Source: Pseudomonadota bacterium (GTDB lineage Bacteria; Pseudomonadota; Gammaproteobacteria; Steroidobacterales; Steroidobacteraceae). Taken from it: a DNA stretch of 16,530 bases. This document shows positions 7,514-15,171 of the stretch, in pieces; the first letter of the stretch is position 1, and every line of letters begins with the position of its first letter. The stretch covers positions 1 through 16,530 of the forward strand of contig JAKBBE010000053.1 of assembly GCA_021826035.1 (NCBI GenBank). Direction: 5' to 3'. The translations under genes were made by a program, and so were the position numbers. The notes under the pieces were generated by a model, which searched no databases, was not told where the DNA came from, and worked only from the letters and a program-made list of their open reading frames with translations.

Positions 7514-9097
7514 GTGCCACAACAGTACGATGCGATCGTCATTGGTGCAGGTCATAACGGCCTGACCTGCGGGGCTTATCTCGCCCGGGCCGGACTCAAG
7601 GTCTTAATCCTGGAGCGCAGGCACGTTATCGGCGGTGCTGCCGTCACCGAGGAGGTCGTACCCGGATTCAAGTTCTCGGTGTTCAGCTATCTGATGAGCC
7701 TGTTGCACCCGAAGGTCATCCAGGAGCTCGAACTCGCGCGCTACGGCTACCAAGTGCTGCCAGCCACCGACATGTTCGGTCCGTTGCCCGACAACGACTA
7801 CATCACCTTTTCAGATGACATCGCGCGAACGCAGCGCAGCTTCGCCCGCTTCTCCCGCAAAGACGCCGAGATCTATCCCGAATTCGACCGTTACCTCATG
7901 GACTCGGTGAAGATCATGCGCCGGCTCCTGCTCGAGACCCCACCCGACCCCACGTGCCGGGACTGGCGCTCGTTCAAGGAGACCGCGAAATTCCTGTGGC
8001 GCTACCGCCGGGTCTGCGGCCGGCTGTTCCGGTTCGTGGATCTGCTAACCATGAGTGCGGACGATTATCTGTCCGAGTGGTTCGAGCGAACGGAAATCAG
8101 AGCACTGCTTGCGTACTATGCGAGCATCGGCACATTCGCTGGCCCAAAGAGCCCAGGTTCGGCCTATGTCATCATGCATCACGTCATGGGTGAGCACGCC
8201 GGCGCCGGGGGATGGGGATTCGTGCGCGGCGGCATGGGCGCGATCAGCACCGCCATTGCCCGATCCGGCATGGAAAAAGGCGTGACCATTCAGACACAGG
8301 CCGAGGTGTCGGGCATCGACACTGCCAACGGCCGCGTGACCGGCGTCACGCTCGCCGACGGTTCGCGACACTATGCAAAAACCGTCGTCAGCAACGTATC
8401 CGCGAAGATCACGTTTCTTAAGCTTCTCGATCGGAACGAGTTACCGCCGGAATTCGTCCGGGACATCGAGACCTACCGCACGCTCTCGAGCGCGTTCAAG
8501 ATCAATATCGCCTGCGAACGACTGCCCCAATACAGATCGTTCGACGCACAGAAGTGCGGAATTCCCTACCCCACTTATGTGCACCTCGGCCCAACCATCG
8601 AGTACCTGGAGCGCGCCTATGACGACGCGAAATTCGGCGACATCTCCCACAAACCGTTCGTGACGCCGGTCACACCGACGTTTGTCGACGATACGCTCGC
8701 CCCGCCGGGCAAGCACGTCGTCAACCTGTTTGGCGGCCACGCCCCGTATCACCTTCGCGATGGGGATTGGACCACGCGCAAGAACGAACTCGTGCGCAAC
8801 GTGCTCGGCGTCCTCGATGAGGCCGCGCCCGGATTCTCTGACGGCATCATCGGCATGCAGGTCTTGACGCCCCCGGACATCGAGGCAGCCATCGGTACTC
8901 CCCACGGTCATATCTTTCACGGCGAACTGCAGCTCGATCAACTCTTCTGGGCGCGTCCCGCGCCTCATTGGGCCGACTATCGGACACCCATCCTTGGGCT
9001 CTATCAGTGCGGAGCCTCGGCGCATCCCGGCGGCGGCGTGGGAGCGGTCGTCGGGCGCAACGCCGCCCGCGAGATCCTGCGCGACCGACGCAGATGA
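7514..9097 (+). CDS. FAD-dependent oxidoreductase, phytoene desaturase/PYROXD2-like
   Basis: 527 residues from GTG 7514; GGGG (7504-7507) is a weak ribosome site and no in-frame ATG lies nearby upstream. The N-terminus is a classical FAD-binding Rossmann motif (YDAIVIGAGHNGLTCGAYLARAG, GAGHNG at 11-16) followed by LILERRHVIGGAAVTEE. The C-terminus carries the family's FAD-closing segment (GLYQCGASAHPGGGVGAVVGRNAAREIL). The overall form is that of the CrtI/phytoene-desaturase superfamily, closest in feel to the NAD(P)/FAD oxidoreductases annotated PYROXD2-like. No other carotenoid gene is present, so a carotenoid role is unlikely. As first gene of the plus-strand series, divergent from the PuuR-type regulator, it probably oxidises an amine, amino acid or other intermediate of the locus; that is inference from context. 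Confidence 0.9.
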   Translation: MPQQYDAIVIGAGHNGLTCGAYLARAGLKVLILERRHVIGGAAVTEEVVPGFKFSVFSYLMSLLHPKVIQELELARYGYQVLPATDMFGPLPDNDYITFSDDIARTQRSFARFSRKDAEIYPEFDRYLMDSVKIMRRLLLETPPDPTCRDWRSFKETAKFLWRYRRVCGRLFRFVDLLTMSADDYLSEWFERTEIRALLAYYASIGTFAGPKSPGSAYVIMHHVMGEHAGAGGWGFVRGGMGAISTAIARSGMEKGVTIQTQAEVSGIDTANGRVTGVTLADGSRHYAKTVVSNVSAKITFLKLLDRNELPPEFVRDIETYRTLSSAFKINIACERLPQYRSFDAQKCGIPYPTYVHLGPTIEYLERAYDDAKFGDISHKPFVTPVTPTFVDDTLAPPGKHVVNLFGGHAPYHLRDGDWTTRKNELVRNVLGVLDEAAPGFSDGIIGMQVLTPPDIEAAIGTPHGHIFHGELQLDQLFWARPAPHWADYRTPILGLYQCGASAHPGGGVGAVVGRNAAREILRDRRR

Positions 9098-9512
9098 TTT
9101 CTGCGCATCGCTTGCAATGGCCGACGTGCAACCCGAGGCGCTCACGCTCAGAGGAACTCGTATGACTCCCGTCGGAATCAGGCTGCCTTCGTTCATCGCG
9201 CTCGGGCCGCCTCGTCTGGAAGCCTTCGCTCGAACGGACCACCACCGGCGTGCTCCACGAAGTCACCGCGGAATCTGTCGTCAAGAGATTGTCATTGCGT
9301 GTGCGCCGCTGGCCGGTGGCGCTCGTAAAGCATGCCGCATTGGCAACGCTGCGCTAGGCGTCCGTGCCATTCGGACTGATAGCTGCCGGCTCCAGCTTCC
9401 TCATCTACGAGGTCTCCACGCAGAATAAGGCGACAGATCGACAGCCTTTGAGACCTCCGCAGCGGCCGTGGTGCGCAGCCAGTAAATATGAGATCAGCCT
9501 TCGGAGACGCAC
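9098..9512 (+). other. 415-base gap with a possible decayed small gene
   Basis: No clean gene is recognised. AGAGGA followed by ATG 9162 looks like a genuine start (MTPVGIRLPSFIALG), but that frame turns into Arg/His-rich sequence. From about 9202 another frame looks better (RLVWKPSLERTTTGVLHEVTAE, G/C-ending codons) and runs to TAG 9355-9357, after which the same frame continues as VPFGLIAAGSSFLIYEVSTQ. A real gene damaged by one frameshift and one stop would explain this, but I know no family for it. The promoter or leader of the permease at 9513 may also lie here. Confidence 0.25.
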
Positions 9513-10910
9513 ATGAACTCGAATCCACCTGCCGCGGGCCAGACGGGCCTGAACCGAACACTCTCCCATCGTCATATCACGATGATCACCATTGGCGGGA
9601 TCATTGGCGCCGGACTATTCGTCGGCAGCAGCGTCGCGATCGCCGGAGCGGGCCCCGCGTCAGTATTGAGCTACATCGGATCTGGCTTGATATTTGTACT
9701 CCTGATGCAGATGCTCGCCGAGATGGCCATGGCGTTGCCCGACGTCCGCTCCTTCAGTGAGTACACCCGAGCTGCGCTGGGTAACGGCGCCGGTTTTGTC
9801 ACCGGATGGCTATACTGGTATTTCTGGGTGGTCGTCATTCCGGTTGAGGCCATCGCCGGCGCGGTGTTGCTACATAGTTGGCTGCCCTTGCCTGCCTGGA
9901 TCCTGGGACTGATGCTCATGACCACCATGACCGCGGTCAACCTCATGTCGGCGCGCTCTTACGGCGAGTTCGAGTTCTGGTTCGCTTCGATCAAGGTCGC
10001 GGCCATCATCGTGTTCATCGCACTGGCGGCCGCATATGCACTCGGCTTCGCACCACCGAATCGCGTGCTCACGGATCTGACCGGCCACGGAGGCTTCGCG
10101 CCTCACGGCAGCATTCCGGTCCTGGCGGCTCTGGCCACGGTTTTCTTCGCGATGACCGGCGCCGAGATCACCACCGTCGCGGCAGCCGAATCTGCCGAGC
10201 CGTCGCGAGCAGTCGCCGCCATGACGCGCTCGGTCATGTTTCGCATCCTGATCTTTTACGTCGTCTCAATTTTCCTCATTGTAACCGTAATTCCCTGGTC
10301 GCTCGTCAGACCTGGATATTCCCCTTTCACGCTAGCGCTGTCGACAACCGGACACCCCTGGATCGCACGCTCCATGAACGTGGTCATACTGACCGCGGTG
10401 CTCTCATGCCTCAATTCCGCCTTTTACGTCTGCTCCCGGGTTCTATTTGTCCTGGCCAGTAACGGCGATGCACCGCAGTGGCTGGTCAAAGTCAATGCGC
10501 GACGCGTGCCCGCACGCTCGGTGGCTGTGGGAGCCGTCGCCGGTGTCATCGGTATCTTGATGAATTCCGCTGCGCCCAAGAGTGTGTTCGCGTTCCTGGT
10601 GAATGCAGGGGGAGCGCTGATCGTCTTCATCTATCTGCTGACGGCAGCCTCGCAGATCCGGTTGCGGTTCAAGCGCCAGCGCGAACGGCAGCCCGAACCG
10701 GCTATCCGCATGTGGGCCTTCCCTTGGCTGAGTTATGCGACGTGTGCCGGGCTGCTGGCGGTTCTGGCCGCCATGGCATTGACGCCGGATATGGCCAGCC
10801 AACTTTATACCAGCCTCGTTGCGTTGGCGATTGCCGTCGGGGCCTATCTGCTGCTGCGTAGGCAGCAGCTAACCAGCACGCAACGGAGCACCTCGGAAGA
10901 CGGGGCGTAG
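9513..10910 (+). CDS. gabP: GABA permease-like amino-acid transporter (APC superfamily, AAT family)
   Basis: 465 residues from ATG 9513, with GGAG a suitable distance upstream. The sequence aligns with E. coli GabP throughout: LSHRHITMITIGGIIGAGLFVGSSVAIA (18-45), LAEMAMALPD (68-77), WLYWYFWVVVIPVEA, NLMSARSYGEFEFW, MTGAEITTVAAAESAEPS, CLNSAFYVCSRVLF and WAFPWLSY. About twelve hydrophobic segments are visible. The G-G-I-I-G-A-G-L-F motif in the first membrane helix is the usual substrate-binding loop of the family. It would import GABA or a related omega-amino acid over the inner membrane with protons. It complements the gabT gene on the other strand; other AAT carriers (proline, lysine, aromatic) are less similar from memory. 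paiB follows after 55 bases. Confidence 0.88.
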   Translation: MNSNPPAAGQTGLNRTLSHRHITMITIGGIIGAGLFVGSSVAIAGAGPASVLSYIGSGLIFVLLMQMLAEMAMALPDVRSFSEYTRAALGNGAGFVTGWLYWYFWVVVIPVEAIAGAVLLHSWLPLPAWILGLMLMTTMTAVNLMSARSYGEFEFWFASIKVAAIIVFIALAAAYALGFAPPNRVLTDLTGHGGFAPHGSIPVLAALATVFFAMTGAEITTVAAAESAEPSRAVAAMTRSVMFRILIFYVVSIFLIVTVIPWSLVRPGYSPFTLALSTTGHPWIARSMNVVILTAVLSCLNSAFYVCSRVLFVLASNGDAPQWLVKVNARRVPARSVAVGAVAGVIGILMNSAAPKSVFAFLVNAGGALIVFIYLLTAASQIRLRFKRQRERQPEPAIRMWAFPWLSYATCAGLLAVLAAMALTPDMASQLYTSLVALAIAVGAYLLLRRQQLTSTQRSTSEDGA

Positions 10911-10912
10911 TG

Positions 10913-10931
10913 CGGAAATCAATTATTTTCG
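10913..10931 (+). terminator. Short A/T-rich hairpin after gabP
   Basis: CGGAAAT (10913-10919) and ATTTTCG (10925-10931) pair over 7 bp with one G-T pair, round a 5-base loop, two bases after the gabP stop. The stem is weak and no T-run follows. It may attenuate transcription between gabP and paiB, or be incidental. Confidence 0.25.
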
Positions 10932-10965
10932 GTTACACATGAATTAGCTGACCGTGGCGTGAACT

Positions 10966-11601
10966 ATGTATATACCATCGCATTTTTCGGTAACAGACAC
11001 CGAATCCCTGTTTCGCCTCATTCGCGAGAATCCTCTCGGCATGCTCGTCACCCATAGCGACAGCGGCCTCGATGCGAACCACTTACCATTCGAGCTGAAT
11101 TCGAAAGACGGGAGTTTCGGCGTGTTGCGCGCTCACGTAGCACGCACCAATCCGGTCTGGAAGGAGGCGGCAGACGGATCCGATGTGCTAGTCGTCTTCC
11201 GTGCCGAGCACGCCTATATCAGCCCGAACTGGTACCCAAGCAAGCACGAATTCCACAAGCAGGTGCCCACCTGGAATTATCGAGTCGTGCACGCTCACGG
11301 AACACTCAGCATCCGAGACGACGAGACGTTCCTGCGCGATCTAGTTGGGCGCCTGACTCAGGTCCACGAGGCCTCACAGCCCAACCCGTGGCGTATGAGT
11401 GATGCGCCAAGGGATTATCTCGAGTCCATGCTGCGGGCAATTGTCGGCCTGGAAATCACGATCACTCGGCTGGTGGGCAAATTCAAGCTAAGCCAGAACC
11501 GGGAGCTCCGTGATCGGCTCAGCCTGGGTGAGGCGCTCAAGGCGCAGGGTGACACCGCGTTGGGGCAGGCAACCTTGGATTCAATCAACGAGTCGCGATG
11601 A
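10966..11601 (+). CDS. FMN-binding PaiB-family protein
   Basis: 211 residues from ATG 10966, with a poor ribosome-binding site. The N-terminus MYIPSHF and the segments NPLGMLVTH, ANHLPFELN, LRAHVARTNPVWKE, AYISPNWYPSK and VPTWNYRVVHAHGTL are hallmarks of the PaiB family (FMN-binding split barrel), and the length is the usual one. In Bacillus subtilis the pai locus was named for its effect on protease synthesis and sporulation; PaiA, the partner there, acetylates polyamines. Many PaiB relatives are annotated 'FMN-binding negative transcriptional regulator', but no DNA-binding domain is seen here, so a flavin enzyme or sensor role is as likely. The polyamine link suits its position between gabP and the ureohydrolase. 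Confidence 0.9.
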   Translation: MYIPSHFSVTDTESLFRLIRENPLGMLVTHSDSGLDANHLPFELNSKDGSFGVLRAHVARTNPVWKEAADGSDVLVVFRAEHAYISPNWYPSKHEFHKQVPTWNYRVVHAHGTLSIRDDETFLRDLVGRLTQVHEASQPNPWRMSDAPRDYLESMLRAIVGLEITITRLVGKFKLSQNRELRDRLSLGEALKAQGDTALGQATLDSINESR

Positions 11602-11768
11602 TCGACCCGATCGTTGGTCCGCGCTCAACTCGCTCGGCAGAACTTCCCCGCCGGCGGACGGCGATTCACGTCGGTCGTGCCATGTACATGGCTCTTTGCG
11701 GTTGCGGGGCCGCTGACACGCACACGCGCTGACCCAAAGCATCCAGTCATTGCCCGAAGGAGTGCATC
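11602..11768 (+). promoter_or_regulatory. Leader of the ureohydrolase gene
   Basis: 167 bases without a gene. AGGAG at 11758-11762, six bases before GTG 11769, is a strong Shine-Dalgarno and fixes that start. I see no clear promoter or terminator. Confidence 0.4.
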
Positions 11769-12803
11769 GTGAACCAGACGAAGTTACAAGCGCTGCGCGC
11801 GCGCTACAGCGAGCGGGAAGCGTTCGAGGCGTGCGATCCGGCGCTGCGCGCAGCGATTGGGCAGGTGCGCCAGCCGGACGGGCGGCGCACGCTGCCGTAC
11901 TCAGGAATTCCGACGTTTCTCGGACTCCCGGCCGCATCGAGCGTCACAGGACTGGATCTTGCCATCGTGGGTATACCGATGGATCTTGGCGTGTCAAACC
12001 GGCCCGGTGCGCGCTTCGGTCCGCGTGCCGTGCGCACCGTCGAACGCATAGGCCCATATCACCCGACATTGCGCGACGTTCCACAGGCGCACGTGCGGGC
12101 GGCGGACGTGGGGGACGTTCCGTTCCGCAGCCGCTACAGCCTCGAGCAGTCGTTGGAAGACATCGAGGGCTACTTCGCACAGCTCCTCGCTCACGGCGTC
12201 CGGCCATTGTCAGTGGGTGGCGATCACTCCGTCACCTATCCGATTCTCAAGGCCCTCGGCAAAGAGCACCCGGTCGGCCTCGTGCACATCGATGCTCACT
12301 GCGACACAATGGGAGCCTACGACGGCTCTAAGTTTCACCACGGCGGTCCGTTCCGGCTGGCGGTGCTCGACGGGGTGCTCGACCCCGAGCGTACCATCCA
12401 GATCGGGATACGAGGGTCGTCGAACATGTTCTGGGAGTTCTCGCATGCCGCGGGAATGCGGGTCGTGTACATGGAGGAATGGCTTGACAGTGGCTGGGCC
12501 GCGGTTGCGGCCCTTGCGCGTGATGTCGTCGGCGCGGGACCCGTCTACCTCAGTGTGGATGTGGATGGCTTCGACCCGGCGTTTGCCCCTGGCACCGGCA
12601 CACCGGAGGTGGGTGGCCTCACGGCGCGGGAAGGTCTGGCCCTGCTGCGGGCACTCGCAGGGCTCGACATCGTGGGCGGGGATGTGGTCGAGGTGGCGCC
12701 CCAATATGATCCCACGACGAACACCGCGCAGCTCGCCGCGCAAATCCTGTTCGAGGAATTCGCGTTACTGGCACTGAGCCCACCCGCGGACCGCACCGCT
12801 TGA
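11769..12803 (+). CDS. Agmatinase/guanidinobutyrase-family ureohydrolase
   Basis: 344 residues from GTG 11769. A binuclear-manganese ureohydrolase: SNRPGARFGPRAVR (76-89), GGDHS (150-154, His153), HIDAHCDT (173-180, Asp175, His177, Asp179), SVDVDGFDPAFAPGTGTPE (262-280, Asp264 and Asp266) and GGDVVEVAPQYDP (303-315). All six expected metal ligands are present. It hydrolyses a guanidino group to urea plus an amine: agmatine to putrescine, or 4-guanidinobutyrate to GABA. The start LPYSGIPTF and the overall pattern fit bacterial agmatinase/guanidinobutyrase rather than arginase or formimidoylglutamase. The specificity segment (MGAYDGSKFHHGGPF, 181-195) has HGG where E. coli agmatinase has HGT. 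With gabT and gabP nearby, guanidinobutyrate is an attractive substrate, by inference. The NCS1 permease starts 8 bases after its stop. Confidence 0.92.
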   Translation: MNQTKLQALRARYSEREAFEACDPALRAAIGQVRQPDGRRTLPYSGIPTFLGLPAASSVTGLDLAIVGIPMDLGVSNRPGARFGPRAVRTVERIGPYHPTLRDVPQAHVRAADVGDVPFRSRYSLEQSLEDIEGYFAQLLAHGVRPLSVGGDHSVTYPILKALGKEHPVGLVHIDAHCDTMGAYDGSKFHHGGPFRLAVLDGVLDPERTIQIGIRGSSNMFWEFSHAAGMRVVYMEEWLDSGWAAVAALARDVVGAGPVYLSVDVDGFDPAFAPGTGTPEVGGLTAREGLALLRALAGLDIVGGDVVEVAPQYDPTTNTAQLAAQILFEEFALLALSPPADRTA

Positions 12804-12811
12804 GAGCTCGT

Positions 12812-14323
12812 ATGAACGCAAACTCCCCCAATGATGGCTCTGCGGCGGTTTCAGCAAGCCAGGCTGCCCGCGGCATCGTCGAGAGCCGTTCGATAGATTA
12901 CATCCCGCGCAAAGAGCGTCACGGCAAAGTGTGGCATCAGGGACCCTTCTGGTTCACGAGCAATTTCGTGTTACTGACGCTTGCGGTCGGCTTTACTGGC
13001 CCTTTGGCGGGTCTCGGTCTCGGGTGGAGCGCGGTGGCAATCGTGTCCGGAGCCGGCATTGCCACGTTTTTCATGGCGTTTCACGCCAATCAGGGTCCCG
13101 GGATGGGCATTCCACAGATGATCCAGTCGCGGGCTCAGTTTGGCACACGAGGTGTGATTGTTGCGCTCGTGCCCGCTTTGATGATCTACATTGGCTTTAA
13201 CGTGTTCGATATCGCTATGGCGACGCAGGGGTTCAAGGCGGTGGGTGGCGCCGGTCCGGATGCTGCATGGTACGGTGGAATCATCGCGGTGCAGGCGCTG
13301 ATCGCTGTAGTCGGCTATGACATGATTCATCTCGTGCAGCGATGGCTCATGCTGGTGCTGATGGTCGCCTTCACCGTATTGGGCGTGGGCTCGGTCATCG
13401 TGATGGGTGGCACACGCATCCTGACCATGGGTCATTTCAGCGCCGTGGGCTTCTTCGCGCAGTTTGTTGCCGTCGCCGGATACCAGCTCTCATACGCCGT
13501 GTACGTCTCGGACTATACACGCTATCTGCGCGCCGATGTCCGGCTGGGTCCGACGGTGCTCTGGACGTACGCAGGCGCGGCGCTCTCGGCTATCTGGCTG
13601 ATGATCCTCGGCGCACTGTTCGCGCTGCACCTGCCGCACGGAGCGACCGTTACGAGCGTTCTTTCGGCCGGCAACATGGTGGCGCCGGGCTTTGGCGTCA
13701 TTGTCATGGCTCTGTCATCTCTCGCTCTGGTCACCGTGGTCGCAGTCAATACCTACGGCGCAACGCTGGTATCCCTGACCGCCGTGGACGGCTTCCGGCC
13801 CCTAAAGCTGTCGCGAAGAACCCGGATTAAAGCCACATTGCTGGTCAGCGTGCCCATGCTGCTACTGGTGCTGATGATGCCCGAGCGGTATCAAGGGATC
13901 TTCAATGTCCTTCTGGCGTTGATTCTGTACTTCCTCATCCCCTGGTCGGCAATTAATCTGGTTGACTATTATCTCGTGCGCCACGGGCGCTACTCTGTGA
14001 TCGAGATTTTCAATCCAGACAGCATCTACGGGCGGTGGAGCTGGCGGGGACTGGTCGCCTATCTGATCGGCTTCCTTTCCATGATGCCGTTCTTTGCATT
14101 GCCGTTTTATACCGGTCCGGGCGCGCGCGCATTGGGAGGAATTGATATTTCCATTGTGTTCGGAATCACCGTCTCCGGTCTGGTCTATTACCTGTTGACG
14201 CACTCGATGAGCCGGGACCTCGAGGAGGATGCCTATCGCCGAAGTCTCTCAATACTCGAGCCGCAATCGCCACGCTCCGCATCCGCGTCCTCCGCCGCAT
14301 CGGATGGTCCCGCCGCATCCTGA
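12812..14323 (+). CDS. NCS1-family permease (nucleobase:cation symporter type)
   Basis: 503 residues from ATG 12812, 8 bases after the ureohydrolase stop (TTG 12800 is a less likely start); GAGAG lies just upstream. About twelve membrane segments. Family landmarks: SIDYIPRKERHGKVWHQGPFW before the first helix (27-47), GPGMGIPQMIQSRAQFG (95-111), YVSDYTRYL (231-239; SDYSRYL-type motif of CodB-like carriers) and IPWSAINLVDYYLVRHGRYSV (376-395). The last about 40 residues are a charged, then Ser/Ala/Pro-rich, cytoplasmic tail. NCS1 carriers take up cytosine, purines, hydantoins, allantoin and similar compounds with Na+ or H+. The tight pairing with a ureohydrolase and the absence of pyrimidine or purine genes suggest it imports the guanidino substrate, an inference from context. 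It is the last gene of the plus-strand series. Confidence 0.92.
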   Translation: MNANSPNDGSAAVSASQAARGIVESRSIDYIPRKERHGKVWHQGPFWFTSNFVLLTLAVGFTGPLAGLGLGWSAVAIVSGAGIATFFMAFHANQGPGMGIPQMIQSRAQFGTRGVIVALVPALMIYIGFNVFDIAMATQGFKAVGGAGPDAAWYGGIIAVQALIAVVGYDMIHLVQRWLMLVLMVAFTVLGVGSVIVMGGTRILTMGHFSAVGFFAQFVAVAGYQLSYAVYVSDYTRYLRADVRLGPTVLWTYAGAALSAIWLMILGALFALHLPHGATVTSVLSAGNMVAPGFGVIVMALSSLALVTVVAVNTYGATLVSLTAVDGFRPLKLSRRTRIKATLLVSVPMLLLVLMMPERYQGIFNVLLALILYFLIPWSAINLVDYYLVRHGRYSVIEIFNPDSIYGRWSWRGLVAYLIGFLSMMPFFALPFYTGPGARALGGIDISIVFGITVSGLVYYLLTHSMSRDLEEDAYRRSLSILEPQSPRSASASSAASDGPAAS

Positions 14324-14341
14324 TTGCCACACACCCGCCGC

Positions 14342-14465
14342 GACTTCACCAGCGCGCTGAATGCCGATCTCGCCAACGCGTCGGTAATGCGCCATGGCGG
14401 GCGAGGGACTCTACGGCGCCAACGGCACGAGCACCGTGCAACGCATGTTCGTCGTGCTAAAGGAC
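14342..14465 (+). pseudogene. Frameshifted C-terminal relic of a DUF4382-type lipoprotein
   Basis: Starting 19 bases after the NCS1 stop, one frame reads DFTSALNADLANASVMRHG (14342-14398). After one extra base the next frame reads GEGLYGANGTSTVQRMFVVL (from 14400). Joined, the last 33 residues align without a gap to the tail of the gene at 1-104, with 16 identities by eye (D-L..A-S-V.....G.Y.A-N-G-T.T-V..M.V.L). The extra base lies in a G-rich run (GGCGGGCG), so it could be a sequencing error, but no upstream part of the gene exists here and no stop follows at the expected place. It is a relic, possibly the other end of the broken gene at 461-919. Confidence 0.6.
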
Positions 14466-15171
14466 GGATCGGAATTGGCCGCGGGGGGCCGCCCGACCCG
14501 GCGCTTGCCGCGACCCGGAGCGCACCTGCGTCGCAGATCACGGCCTCGCTGGGCAGGTAGGCCCCGCCGCGGCCCGAACCGCTGGGTCCCTCAACGGGAT
14601 TCACTCTCCCGGCAGCCGCACAGCACAACAGGGTGGTTGCCACAACCGGCGTGCATCCTGACGTTAAAGTCTGCCCGATCCGAGGTCCTGCCGCTTCAAG
14701 AGTCCACCGGTATCACGTCCCCGCCCCGCCGTGATCGACTTGGTCAAGCAGGCGTGGTCAGCTCGATGTCGGCCCGGGCGATCTTGAGAGCTTGCGCTGC
14801 GCGGTGCCAATGCCGTGTCGCATTCATTACTTCAGCAAGGTGATACCTATTTCGCCGTCAAGCGACCCAAAGTCTTGGACCGGCAAGGCATCTTGCCGCT
14901 ATTCGGGTTGGGCTCCCGGCTGAGTTTCCCCCGGGGGGACCGAAAGCGCCGCCTGCGTGCGGCGCATTCATTAGCGCAGGGGCGACAGGGGCACGGAGGC
15001 CCGAAGCCCGACAGGAGCGATGATCTGTAGACGCTGCGGCTCCGGAAGTCACTCACAGGACTCGGACAGCGCACATTCCCTGCATCCGCCGCCTGCGCAG
15101 CACAGTGGAGCGTGCGCGCCGATATCGAAGTGAACCCCGAGGGTGCATCGCCCGGGTCTGCGAACTCATCC
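14466..15171. other. Gene-free stretch with two hairpins
   Basis: About 700 bases in which neither strand has a convincing gene; the open frames are Arg/Pro/Ser-rich. Two perfect 7-bp stems are visible: CGGCAAG-GCAT-CTTGCCG (14881-14898) and GCGCCGC-CTGCGT-GCGGCGC (14946-14965), the second followed by ATTCATT and a possible weak plus-strand terminator. No transposase, integrase, tRNA or CRISPR repeat is evident. The region separates the catabolic locus and lipoprotein relic from the HipBA pair, and is probably decayed sequence. Confidence 0.4.

Noticed and set aside
7514..9097. Carotenoid biosynthesis role for the CrtI-like enzyme
   Set aside because: No phytoene synthase, cyclase or other carotenoid gene nearby; the context is amine and GABA metabolism.
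14394..14843. 149-codon open frame after the NCS1 gene
   Set aside because: Only its first 20 or so residues look like protein, and these belong to the lipoprotein relic; the rest is Arg/Pro-rich noise.
14881..14965. Two hairpins as a CRISPR or attC-like array
   Set aside because: The two stems differ in sequence, there is no regular repeat-spacer pattern and no integrase or cas gene.
15020..15133. Short ORF starting MICRRCGSGS, like a zinc-ribbon transposase N-terminus
   Set aside because: Only 37 codons, a ribosome site too close to the ATG, low-complexity remainder and no further transposase sequence.
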